DNA of 10,116 nt from Tenderia sp965602225 (lineage in GTDB: Bacteria; Pseudomonadota; Gammaproteobacteria; Tenderiales; Tenderiaceae): NCBI GenBank assembly GCA_965602225.1, contig CBFCYE010000059.1, positions 1-10,116 on the forward strand, read 5' to 3'. The notes beneath the pieces were generated by a model, which worked only from the letters and a program-made list of their open reading frames with translations, was not told the origin of the DNA and ran no database searches. Shown here piece by piece: positions 1 to 7,107 of this stretch; position 1 is the first letter of the stretch, and every line of letters begins with the position of its first letter. The position numbers and the translations under genes are program-made.

Positions 1-64
1 CTACAACCTCCCCGCCCATTCCCTGTAGAATGGCCCAAATCAATCTATTTCGAATGGAGTTCGC

Positions 65-1387
65 ATGTCTTCAAAGACCACAATGACCACCAAGATCTTA
101 GTCTGGATGGCCGCTGGCCTGGTGCTGGGCAGCCTGATCAACGCCTTTATGGCCGAGACTGCCTGGGTGCAGGATTATATGGTGAATGGCCTGTTTCACG
201 TGATGGGGGCAATTTTCATCAGTACGCTGAAGATGCTGGTGGTACCGCTGGTCACCTTTTCGCTGATATGTGGCGTATGTGGGCTTGGGGATATCAATAA
301 GCTGGGCCGGGTTGGCCTGAAATCCTTTTTGTTGTTTTTACTGACCACGGCATTGGCGATCACATTGGCGATGTCGGTGGCATCACTGGTCGGGCCTGGC
401 AAAGGTTTTGAGCTGTCTGAGGATTCAACTAGCAGCTTTACCGCACCTGAGGCACCACCGCTAAGCCAGGTCATTATCAACCTGGTGCCGACTAATCCGA
501 TCGCCGCCTATGCCGATGGCAATATGTTACAGATCATCTTCTTTACCATCATCTTCGGGGTTTGCATTCTGATGATTGGTGAACGCGGCAAACCGCTGAT
601 TGATCTAGCCGAGCGCCTGAATGAGGTGATGATGCAGGTGGTCAATATTGTCATGCACATCGCCCCTTACGGTGTGTTTGCGCTGATGGCCAAGACCTTT
701 TCACAGCAGGGTCTGGATTTGATCATACCCATGATGAGCTACTTTGCGACGGTAGCCTTGGTGCTGGTTCTGCATCTCACTGGCACGCTGATGCTGTTGC
801 TTAAGCTTTTGGCCAAGGTGAACGTCTTCACCTTTATGAAAAAGATGCGGGCGGCACAGGTGTTTGCCTTTAGTACCTCCAGTTCTAATGCAACAATTCC
901 CATCACCCTGAGTTCGGTAGAAAAACGCATTGGCGTAGATAACTCTACCGCTTCGTTTGTGGTGCCGTTTGGTGCCACCATCAATATGGATGGCACGGCG
1001 ATTATGCAAGGGGTAGCAACCGTCTTTATCGCCAATGTTTATGGCATTGACCTAGGGCTGATGGGTTACTTAACGGTGGTTATGATGGCGGTGCTGGCCT
1101 CTATCGGCACAGCCGGTGTGCCAGGGGTGGGTTTGATTATGCTGGCAATGGTATTGAATCAAGTCGGCCTGCCGGTTGAGGGCATTGCGCTAATCATGGG
1201 TGTGGACAGGTTGTTGGATATGATGCGCACCGCGGTCAATGTCACGGGCGATGCTACCGTTACCACCATTGTTGCGCGCTCTGAGAACAGCTTGAATATG
1301 ACGACCTTCAACGATCCAAATGCAGGCATTGTGGAACCAGAGATTCACCTGCCTCACAAAAAGCCCGCCGCTGTAAATCAGGCGTAA
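65..1387 (+). CDS. Dicarboxylate/amino acid:cation symporter (DAACS/SLC1 family)
   Basis: Inner-membrane secondary transporter of the glutamate/aspartate/C4-dicarboxylate family, driven by co-transport of Na+ or H+. The 440-aa length is normal and the protein is almost wholly hydrophobic. Family landmarks are present: a serine-rich HP1 tip (STSSSNATIP, residues 270-279), the cation-site NMDGT motif (307-311), the HP2 loop GTAGVPG (348-354), and a TM8 core with D385, R388, T389, N392 and D396. By alignment from memory with GltPh, R388 corresponds to the arginine that binds the side-chain carboxylate, so an acidic substrate (glutamate, aspartate or a dicarboxylate) is favoured over a neutral amino acid. 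The ATG is preceded by GGAG (56-59) at 5-nt spacing. Its promoter lies outside or in the first 50 bases and is not clear. It converges on the nor cluster and has no visible functional link to it. The exact substrate and a gltP/dctA-type name cannot be decided from sequence. Confidence 0.95.
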   Translation: MSSKTTMTTKILVWMAAGLVLGSLINAFMAETAWVQDYMVNGLFHVMGAIFISTLKMLVVPLVTFSLICGVCGLGDINKLGRVGLKSFLLFLLTTALAITLAMSVASLVGPGKGFELSEDSTSSFTAPEAPPLSQVIINLVPTNPIAAYADGNMLQIIFFTIIFGVCILMIGERGKPLIDLAERLNEVMMQVVNIVMHIAPYGVFALMAKTFSQQGLDLIIPMMSYFATVALVLVLHLTGTLMLLLKLLAKVNVFTFMKKMRAAQVFAFSTSSSNATIPITLSSVEKRIGVDNSTASFVVPFGATINMDGTAIMQGVATVFIANVYGIDLGLMGYLTVVMMAVLASIGTAGVPGVGLIMLAMVLNQVGLPVEGIALIMGVDRLLDMMRTAVNVTGDATVTTIVARSENSLNMTTFNDPNAGIVEPEIHLPHKKPAAVNQA

Positions 1388-1403
1388 ATCGCAAATTAAG
1401 GCC

Positions 1404-1433
1404 GGTGCACCACAATGGTGGTGCACCTTCTTT
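1404..1433 (+). terminator. Intrinsic terminator after the symporter gene
   Basis: A perfect 10-bp stem (GGTGCACCAC, 1404-1413, pairing with 1418-1427) with a 4-nt loop, followed on the + strand by TTCTTT. It starts 17 nt after the symporter stop codon. On the opposite strand the hairpin is not followed by a T-run, so it is a good terminator only for the + gene. It may still help stabilise or end the convergent norD transcript, whose stop codon is 8 nt away. Confidence 0.75.
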
Positions 1434-1440
1434 AATCCGT

Positions 1441-3288
1441 TTAATAACCAGAGGTTAAACGGGTATAAAGCGAGAGCATTTTTTGAGGTAACTCCTCTGG
1501 CCGTCGAATAACCACATATCCGCTTTTACCAAACAGATAAGGCAGGTAGTCCTGCCCTTCACGATCGATGGTGATGCAAAACGGGATCAGGCCTTGTTGT
1601 TTGGCCTCCAGCACTGCACGACGGGTATCTTCGACACCGTAACGGCCTTCGTATTTATCCAGGTCGTTGGGTTTGCCATCACTCAGAATCAATAACAGGC
1701 GTTTGCTTGCCCCTTGTTTGGCAAGGATGTTAGTGGAGTGTCGTATTGCCGCGCCCAGGCGGGTGTAATAGCCGGGACGAATGGCCTGGATATAACCACG
1801 CACCTCATCGTTGTAGCGGTCTGCAAATTGTTTGAGATGAAAGTAACGCACCTGCTCGCGTTTGCGTGATGAAAAACCATACAGGGCATAACGATCCCCG
1901 CAGGCCGACATGGCCTCGGCAAACAACAGCAGCGTATCGCGAATCACATCAATAACACGTTGTTCGTTGTTGACGGCGGCATCGGTGGACAGCGATAGAT
2001 CGGCCAATATCAGCGTCGCAATATCGCGTTGATTAACACGCAGATCGCGATACAGGCCCGTATCCTCAGCACCGGCTGACGCCTGTTGCGAAATATAGTG
2101 ATCCAGATAGGCGGCCATATCCACTTCACTGCCGTCTTTTTGATTTCGCTGCCAGATGCGGTTTTGCGCCAGGCTGGCAAACTGTCCGCGTAATTTCCTC
2201 ACCGTACGCCGTAATTCTTCCGGCAGCGGTTTGGGTTCAGCGCCGCGCGGCAGCATGGGTTTAATCACACATTGGTCCGGCAACATCTTCTCCTTGCGCC
2301 AATCCCATTCCGGCAGTGTCACCTCACCGCCGAGGGGAATATCGTCGTATTCGGCGGATGGCAGATCTAAATCCAGACGCAGGCGTGAGCCACTGCTCTT
2401 TTGTTTTTGATCACGCGCAACCGATAAGACGTCCATGTCCGCCGCCTTTTGCGCTGCATCCTCGTCTTCATCATCATCGGTGGCACGATTGACCTTGATG
2501 TATTCTGCCCAGCTAAAGATGTTTTCCCAACGCATAGTGATCAGGCCATCTTTACCGTTAGGCATTTCCACTTGTTCGGCTTGATAGCGATGCGTCTGTT
2601 CAGACTCAATCGCCTCGCCTTCAGGTGTTTCAGCTTCGTCATTGTCGGCCGAATCATCGTGCATACACGGCTTGTTGATATTCATGTCTGGATATAGCCA
2701 CAAATAAACCGGCTGCGGTGCCTGTGAACATTCAGGTAATTTAATGCCAGCCCCGGGCACACTTAGGGCCAGGCGTATCGAGCTTTCTACAGCGGCGGCT
2801 TCGCTACTCAAGCGCGCGGGTGGTGCTCTTCGTTTCAGTTCGGCAGCGACTAAACGTTGATAAGACTGCCGCAACCCTGGATAACGCTGTAACACCTGAC
2901 TGCTAAAGAATTGATTATCGACAAACCAGTCATCACGCCGACCGTCATCAACCGCCGCCAGGGCTGCCAACCAAAAGTAGAGGTCGCGGTTTAGCTGTTG
3001 TTTGGGATAGAGGCTTAACTGAGCCGGCAGACGCAGGGTTTCATCATCACGCCATGCAAGTGCCGCCTTACGATGACTGCCAGCGACACGCTGCAACCAG
3101 GGCCGATGAGCGCCGTGCTCACGAGGCGCGGCGGCCTCAATCTTAAGTCCACCATCACCGCCCAGGGCACGAAAAAATATGGCGATGTTTGAACTTATAT
3201 CCGCCAGGGCCACCTGTGCCTCGGGAAAACTATTCTCAGCATGACGGGTGATCAGACGATGCCAATACTTGCCTACCGCTTCTTCCAT
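1441..3288 (-). CDS. norD: Nitric oxide reductase activation protein NorD (VWA domain)
   Basis: Cytoplasmic maturation factor that works with the AAA+ ATPase NorQ to produce active cNOR. It is thought to support insertion of the non-haem iron FeB, and this role is known only by family. It has 615 residues, typical of the family. The C-terminal von Willebrand A domain (about 420-610) carries a complete MIDAS metal site: D430-x-S432-x-S434, T509, and D537 in a SDGKPND motif. The middle (about 205-280) is acidic and low in complexity (for example DDDEDED at 271-277), as in other NorD proteins, and is probably a flexible linker. The ATG lies inside the 3' end of the upstream Fe-S gene (16-nt overlap) and follows a purine-rich AAGGGTGGGG stretch, suggesting translational coupling. 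Last gene of the nor cluster. Confidence 0.94.
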   Translation of the reverse strand: MEEAVGKYWHRLITRHAENSFPEAQVALADISSNIAIFFRALGGDGGLKIEAAAPREHGAHRPWLQRVAGSHRKAALAWRDDETLRLPAQLSLYPKQQLNRDLYFWLAALAAVDDGRRDDWFVDNQFFSSQVLQRYPGLRQSYQRLVAAELKRRAPPARLSSEAAAVESSIRLALSVPGAGIKLPECSQAPQPVYLWLYPDMNINKPCMHDDSADNDEAETPEGEAIESEQTHRYQAEQVEMPNGKDGLITMRWENIFSWAEYIKVNRATDDDEDEDAAQKAADMDVLSVARDQKQKSSGSRLRLDLDLPSAEYDDIPLGGEVTLPEWDWRKEKMLPDQCVIKPMLPRGAEPKPLPEELRRTVRKLRGQFASLAQNRIWQRNQKDGSEVDMAAYLDHYISQQASAGAEDTGLYRDLRVNQRDIATLILADLSLSTDAAVNNEQRVIDVIRDTLLLFAEAMSACGDRYALYGFSSRKREQVRYFHLKQFADRYNDEVRGYIQAIRPGYYTRLGAAIRHSTNILAKQGASKRLLLILSDGKPNDLDKYEGRYGVEDTRRAVLEAKQQGLIPFCITIDREGQDYLPYLFGKSGYVVIRRPEELPQKMLSLYTRLTSGY

Positions 3289-4220
3289 GCCCCACCCTTG
3301 TTATTAAAATGAACCGGGGCCTGACGATCTGACTGCCCCTGTGAAGTTTGCCCGCCTTGCCAATGCAATAATGTTTTTCCCGCCGGTTGAACAGACTCGC
3401 AGGCATCAACACAACGCGCACATTGAGTGCAGGTAAACATATGGCGTTTGTTTTTTCGCGGTTTGAGGCGCATTGGGCAGGCGTTGTCGCAGACCTGTGT
3501 GCAGGTCTTGCAGGCCTCACCGCGGTGCCGATCAAAACCGATAGCCAAGGCTTTATCATTGGCCATCCAGACCAGGCTTTGAAACAGACCCACGGCACAA
3601 CCAAAACGACAAAAAAGATGCCTGGCGAGGAGAAACTCCAGGCATAACAGTAGCGTGCCTACACTGATGAAAATGGTTTGATTACGACTCAGTTCGCCGC
3701 TAATCAGGTTGTTATAAATCAATGCCGGTGGCAGCAGATAGGTCAGCAATACCACCGCCCATAAAAAGGCGAAACCTATAATGGCAATCCCTGCGGGCAG
3801 CCAATAACGTCGGTCTGTTTTATACACAGCACCGCTGGATTCCTGTTGCGGCAGTGTCGATGGTTCCCAGACACTGGGCCGGCCGCTGGCACGGCGCATC
3901 AAACTATTGATCATCTCGACCACAGAAAAGTGCGGGCATAACCAACCACAATAGAGGCGACCGTATTTCCACGATAACCACAGTCCTAAGCCGACCACCG
4001 ATGCCAGTGGTAAAAAGGCAAACACGATGATGTTGATTGTTGCTGCCAGTGGTGACAGTTCACCGTAAGCCAGTGGTTCTAATCCAAGCGTCCAATCCAG
4101 ACCAAAAAATATAAAGTGCCCCTGCAGCAAATCGAGACGGAATATATCCAGCGGCGGCGCAAGAATAAATAGGGCAAAAAATGCCGTCCGGGTCCAGCGA
4201 CGTGCAATCTGTCTGTGCAT
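3273..4220 (-). CDS. NapH/CcoG/NosR-like membrane polyferredoxin in the nor cluster
   Basis: Integral membrane protein of 315 aa with two [4Fe-4S] clusters predicted near the C-terminus. The clusters are C237-x2-C240-x3-C244-x3-C248-P and C264-x2-C267-x2-C270-x3-C274. It also has the membrane-edge cysteine pairs seen in NapH, NosR and CcoG: C91-x3-C95-P, and C204-x3-C208, where the usual proline is replaced by alanine. About four hydrophobic segments are visible (roughly 12-28, 57-83, 141-167 and 181-198). The length fits NapH better than CcoG (RdxA/FixG), which carries an extra C-terminal domain. It starts 13 nt after norQ, with only a weak Shine-Dalgarno, and overlaps norD by 16 nt, so it is embedded in the maturation part of the operon. 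The likely role is electron delivery across or at the membrane for cNOR assembly, perhaps keeping iron reduced for the FeB site. That role is inferred from position and from CcoG, which reduces copper for cbb3 oxidase. No gene symbol is secure. Confidence 0.9.
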   Translation of the reverse strand: MHRQIARRWTRTAFFALFILAPPLDIFRLDLLQGHFIFFGLDWTLGLEPLAYGELSPLAATINIIVFAFLPLASVVGLGLWLSWKYGRLYCGWLCPHFSVVEMINSLMRRASGRPSVWEPSTLPQQESSGAVYKTDRRYWLPAGIAIIGFAFLWAVVLLTYLLPPALIYNNLISGELSRNQTIFISVGTLLLCLEFLLARHLFCRFGCAVGLFQSLVWMANDKALAIGFDRHRGEACKTCTQVCDNACPMRLKPRKNKRHMFTCTQCARCVDACESVQPAGKTLLHWQGGQTSQGQSDRQAPVHFNNKGGAWKKR

Positions 4221-4233
4221 AAAAGCCTAAGGA

Positions 4234-5052
4234 CTATTCGCCCAAATGGGCTGAAGTTACAGCCATGAGAGCGCTAATGGTTTCCAGCTCGTCGGTCAGG
4301 GGTTCGATGATCGCGGCGCGACAGGCATCGATCAACGGCATGCCGGATTGAATCAAACTGGCACATGAAACCAGCAGGCGGGTTGATACCCCCTCCTCCA
4401 GGTCATAGCCCTGCAAGGCGCGTAATGAATGCGCCAGGCCAACCAGTTTTTTACACTGCGCCTCTGCCAACCCTGATTCCTGATAGACAATATGCGTTTC
4501 AAGCTCGGCGTTGGGATAATCAAAGCTCACTGCCACAAACCGTTGCCGGGTACTGGGCTTCATACCTTTGAGCAGATGTTGATAACCGGGGTTATACGAC
4601 ACCACCAACATAAAACCATCGGGGGCATGCAGTGTTTCACCGGTTCGCTCCAGCGGTAGGATGCGTCGATCATCTGTTAAGGGATGCAAGATTACGGTGG
4701 TGTCTTTGCGGGCCTCGACCACCTCATCGAGATAACAAATCGCCCCTTCGCGCACGGCGCGTGTGAGCGGTCCATCAGACCATTTAGTTTCACCATTACC
4801 AATCAAGTGTCGGCCGACCAGATCAGCGGCGGTGAGATCATCATGACAAGCGACGGTATACAAAGGTCGTCCCAGCCGTGCCGCCATGTGTTCTATAAAG
4901 CGGGTCTTGCCACAACCGGTTGGGCCTTTGATCAATAGCGGTAATTTATTTTTGTAGGCATGTTCAAACAGCGCCACCTCATTGCCCTGGGCCTGATAAA
5001 ACGGTGTCTCGCTGTCGCTGTTATTCGGTAACTTACTTACGTCTGTCAGCAT
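4234..5052 (-). CDS. norQ: NorQ, MoxR-family AAA+ ATPase for cNOR activation (CbbQ/NirQ/NorQ/GpvN)
   Basis: Cytoplasmic ATPase that, with NorD, activates nitric oxide reductase after assembly. With the chosen start it has 272 aa. It shows Walker A GPTGCGKT (43-50), Walker B ICYLDE (105-110), a sensor-1 asparagine in VSYNPGY (N154) and an arginine-finger region STRQRF (167-172). The C-terminal CbbQ-type lid includes GVSTRLLVSCASLI (221-234). An upstream in-frame ATG at 5080-5082 would add 10 residues, but it lies inside the terminator hairpin and has no ribosome binding site. The ATG at 5052 has AAGGAG at 6-nt spacing, so 5052 is preferred. The gene follows norB but is separated from it by an intrinsic terminator, so its expression is probably lower than that of norCB unless there is read-through. 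Confidence 0.95.
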   Translation of the reverse strand: MLTDVSKLPNNSDSETPFYQAQGNEVALFEHAYKNKLPLLIKGPTGCGKTRFIEHMAARLGRPLYTVACHDDLTAADLVGRHLIGNGETKWSDGPLTRAVREGAICYLDEVVEARKDTTVILHPLTDDRRILPLERTGETLHAPDGFMLVVSYNPGYQHLLKGMKPSTRQRFVAVSFDYPNAELETHIVYQESGLAEAQCKKLVGLAHSLRALQGYDLEEGVSTRLLVSCASLIQSGMPLIDACRAAIIEPLTDELETISALMAVTSAHLGE

Positions 5053-5064
5053 GTCCGTCTCCTT

Positions 5065-5092
5065 AAAAAAAAAGGGGCGCAAAACGCGCCCC
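5065..5092 (-). terminator. Intrinsic terminator between norB and norQ
   Basis: Read on the minus strand, a 7-bp all-GC stem (5086-5092 with 5074-5080, GGGGCGC type) with a 5-nt loop is followed by nine consecutive T residues (5073-5065). It lies 17 nt after the norB stop. The T-run is followed immediately by AAGGAG, the norQ Shine-Dalgarno sequence, so terminator and translation start abut. This should cut down transcription into norQ, the Fe-S gene and norD without necessarily abolishing it. Confidence 0.8.
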
Positions 5093-5102
5093 CTGGGTTG
5101 TC

Positions 5103-5148
5103 CACAGATTATGATTGGGGGGGAGTTGGGGGGAGGTCATAATCTGTG
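5103..5148 (-). repeat. Perfect 12-bp inverted repeat spanning the norB stop codon
   Basis: CACAGATTATGA (5103-5114) and its exact reverse complement (5137-5148) flank a 22-nt loop that is nearly pure G on the + strand (runs of 7 and 6 G) and therefore pure C-rich in norB mRNA. The norB stop codon (5109-5111) lies in one arm, so the last residues of NorB are encoded by the structure. It directly precedes the intrinsic terminator at 5065-5092, giving two tandem hairpins at the norB-norQ junction. Confidence 0.85.
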
Positions 5149-6533
5149 ACGGAAACTTCACTCTCTTTGACAAAAAAACTGGATACATAGGTCAGCAGTC
5201 CGACCAGGAACACCAGGCCTGCAACTTCACGTAACCAATAAAATATGGTTAGGCTGTCTTGTGTAGCCATAAAACTCATAGGCTCTTCGCCCATCCGTTG
5301 CAGAATCACCTGCATCACACCAGCACCAGTCAATAACAAGGTAATGGCAACCATTGACAAGGTCATTAACCAGAACGACAACTTCTCGCGCTTTTGCACC
5401 TTCAGTGTTGCCGCCGCGCCCTGGTTACGTAGCTGAGGCATGGCGTAAGAGATGATGGTCAATACAATCATCACATAGGCACCATAGAAGGCCAGATGAC
5501 CATGTGCTGCGGTGATCTGGGTACCGTGAGTAAAGTAGTTCACCGGTGCCAGCGTATGTAGAAAACCCCATACACCTGCGCCAAGAAAGGCCGTGACCGC
5601 TGTACCCAAGGCCCACAACACGGCCGCCTGGTTAGGATGATCTTTGCGACGACGATTTACCATATTAAAAGCAAACAAGGTCATCATGAAAAATGGAATT
5701 GGCTCCAAGGCTGAGAAAATCGAACCAAACCACAACCAATACTCCGGTGTACCAATAAAGAAGTAGTGATGCCCCGTCCCGATGACACCCGTCACCAAGG
5801 TCATAGCAATGATCACGTACAACCACTTTTCAATAATCTCGCGATCCACACCGGTGACTTTGATCAATACAAAGGCAAGGATGGCACCCAAAATCAGTTC
5901 CCATACGCCTTCTACCCAAAGATGCACAACCCACCACCAGAAGTATTTATCCAGCACCAAGTTATCAGGGTTATAAAAAGAGAATAGGAAGAACACGGCG
6001 AGACCTACAAGGCCAGTTAACAAGACGATACTAACAACCGTTTTACGACCACTCAGCACAGTCATGCCGATGTTAAAGATAAACGCGAGTACAACCACCA
6101 CGATACCAATCTTGGTAATCGTAGGCTGTTCGAGAAACTCTCGTCCCATCGTTGGTAATAGATCGTTGCCGGTGATCTCGGCCAGCGTGGCATAAGGCAC
6201 AGCCAAATAACCCACGATGGTCAAAGCACCTGCTATCAAGAATACCCAAAACGTAATCAAGGCCAACTTAGGACTGTATAACTCACGCTCGGATTCTTCC
6301 GGTACTAGAAAATATGAAGCACCCATAAAACCAAACAACAACCAGACAATCAGTAGATTGGTGTGCACCATACGGGCGACGTTAAATGGAATTTCAGGAA
6401 ACATAAAATCGCCGATCACGTATTGCAGGCCCATGATCAGACCAAACAAGATCTGAGCAACGAACAAACCAATTGCGGCGATAAAATACGGCTTGGCAAC
6501 CGCTTGAGATTGATATTGAAGACTTGTATTCAT
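5109..6533 (-). CDS. norB: Nitric oxide reductase subunit B (cytochrome b, catalytic)
   Basis: Catalytic membrane subunit of cNOR; reduces 2 NO to N2O with electrons received from NorC. It has 474 aa, and about twelve membrane helices are expected. All metal ligands known from Pseudomonas aeruginosa NorB are present with a constant offset of -3: low-spin haem b by H57 and H346, haem b3 by H344, and FeB by H204, H255 and H256. The conserved acidic residues E208 and E277 are also there. It lacks the long fused N-terminal domain of quinol-type qNOR, which fits the separate norC gene. The start is 4 nt after the norC stop, so the two are co-transcribed and probably coupled. The C-terminal tail (DYDLPPTPPQS) is proline-rich and encoded inside an inverted repeat with G/C homopolymers. 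Confidence 0.98.
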   Translation of the reverse strand: MNTSLQYQSQAVAKPYFIAAIGLFVAQILFGLIMGLQYVIGDFMFPEIPFNVARMVHTNLLIVWLLFGFMGASYFLVPEESERELYSPKLALITFWVFLIAGALTIVGYLAVPYATLAEITGNDLLPTMGREFLEQPTITKIGIVVVVLAFIFNIGMTVLSGRKTVVSIVLLTGLVGLAVFFLFSFYNPDNLVLDKYFWWWVVHLWVEGVWELILGAILAFVLIKVTGVDREIIEKWLYVIIAMTLVTGVIGTGHHYFFIGTPEYWLWFGSIFSALEPIPFFMMTLFAFNMVNRRRKDHPNQAAVLWALGTAVTAFLGAGVWGFLHTLAPVNYFTHGTQITAAHGHLAFYGAYVMIVLTIISYAMPQLRNQGAAATLKVQKREKLSFWLMTLSMVAITLLLTGAGVMQVILQRMGEEPMSFMATQDSLTIFYWLREVAGLVFLVGLLTYVSSFFVKESEVSVTDYDLPPTPPQS

Positions 6534-6537
6534 CTGC

Positions 6538-6972
6538 TTAGCCCTCGATGTTAGGTGGCCAGTTATTCGTATCGATTTCGGAGGTCCATTTCAGGAATTC
6601 CGCCATCGCCTCTAGTTCTTCTTCGCTCAGATTGAATTGAGGCATACTGCGACGCCCCTCAACACCTTCAACAGGGCGACTGCTTATCATGTCTTTAATC
6701 ATCTGCTTGTCATTACCAAAGCGGGTATAGACATTGCCTAACTCAGGCGCGTAATAGGCACCCTCACCTAATAAGGTGTGGCAACCAATACAGTTGTTGT
6801 CTTCCCAGATTTTTTTCCCGAGAGCCACCTCAGCGGTAATATTTTCGCGATTATCGCGTTCAGGTAAGCGTTCCATGGTGTCAACGGTCAATCCCAGAAA
6901 CAGGAGAAATGAGAACACCCCGCCTCCGAGATAGATGTTACGCGCCGTGGACTTGGTGAAGCGTTCACTCAT
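6538..6972 (-). CDS. norC: Nitric oxide reductase subunit C (membrane-anchored cytochrome c)
   Basis: Electron-entry subunit of cNOR. An N-terminal hydrophobic helix (about 13-30) anchors the protein and the rest is a periplasmic monohaem cytochrome c domain. The haem attachment site is C61-I-G-C64-H65 and is followed by the NorC-typical TLLGEGAYYAPEL stretch. M110 in RRSMPQF is the likely distal ligand. The length of 144 aa is normal. The ATG is preceded by a strong AAGGAGAGG ribosome binding site. First gene of the minus-strand cluster, about 30 nt downstream of the predicted transcription start and 65 nt from the Dnr/FNR dyad. Confidence 0.97.
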   Translation of the reverse strand: MSERFTKSTARNIYLGGGVFSFLLFLGLTVDTMERLPERDNRENITAEVALGKKIWEDNNCIGCHTLLGEGAYYAPELGNVYTRFGNDKQMIKDMISSRPVEGVEGRRSMPQFNLSEEELEAMAEFLKWTSEIDTNNWPPNIEG

Positions 6973-7001
6973 AGCCCTCTCCTTTGCTGTATTATTAATC
7001 G

Positions 7002-7014
7002 TGCGGCTATCCTA
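7002..7014 (-). promoter_or_regulatory. Predicted norC promoter -10 element and transcription start
   Basis: On the minus strand TAGGAT (7014-7009) matches the sigma70 -10 consensus at 4 of 6 positions. Its first base lies 29.5 bp from the centre of the dyad at 7037-7050. That is the exact geometry of a class II FNR/Dnr promoter, with the activator at -41.5. This predicts a start at about 7002 and a 30-nt leader before the norC ATG. No good -35 hexamer is needed or seen, as expected for activator dependence. Confidence 0.65.
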
Positions 7015-7036
7015 ACCACAGCGCTTGGTCTTTGCC

Positions 7037-7050
7037 TTGACCTAGATCAA
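7037..7050. promoter_or_regulatory. Dnr/FNR-type operator in the norC-dnr divergent region
   Basis: TTGACCTAGATCAA matches the FNR/Dnr consensus TTGAT-N4-ATCAA at 9 of the 10 defined positions. The neighbouring regulator carries the E-x-x-S-R recognition helix known to read this half-site. Looser outer symmetry (TTGGT at 7025-7029 with ACCAA at 7056-7060, and TGCC with GGCA) surrounds it. The site is well placed for norC. By symmetry it may also serve dnr, where the class II geometry would give a start near 7085, but the -10 there is poor. Confidence 0.85.
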
Positions 7051-7107
7051 GTGGCACCAAAAAACAGCGTTTATTTCAAGCCCCCCAATAAAGAGAGACT
7101 CAGACCA

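Noticed and set aside
701..1035. Open frames of about 100 codons antisense to the symporter
   Set aside because: They lie wholly within the symporter gene, show no domain pattern and lack good ribosome binding sites; the symporter is unmistakable.
1404..1427. The hairpin as an intrinsic terminator of norD
   Set aside because: On the minus strand the stem is followed by GGCCTTAATT, not a T-run; only the + direction fits an intrinsic terminator.
3236..3604. A 122-codon minus-strand frame overlapping norD and the Fe-S gene
   Set aside because: It is a shifted frame of the Fe-S gene; its cysteines do not form cluster motifs, while the 315-aa frame does.
5766..5987. Two + strand frames opposite norB
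   Set aside because: They are antisense to highly conserved NorB helices and have no recognisable features.
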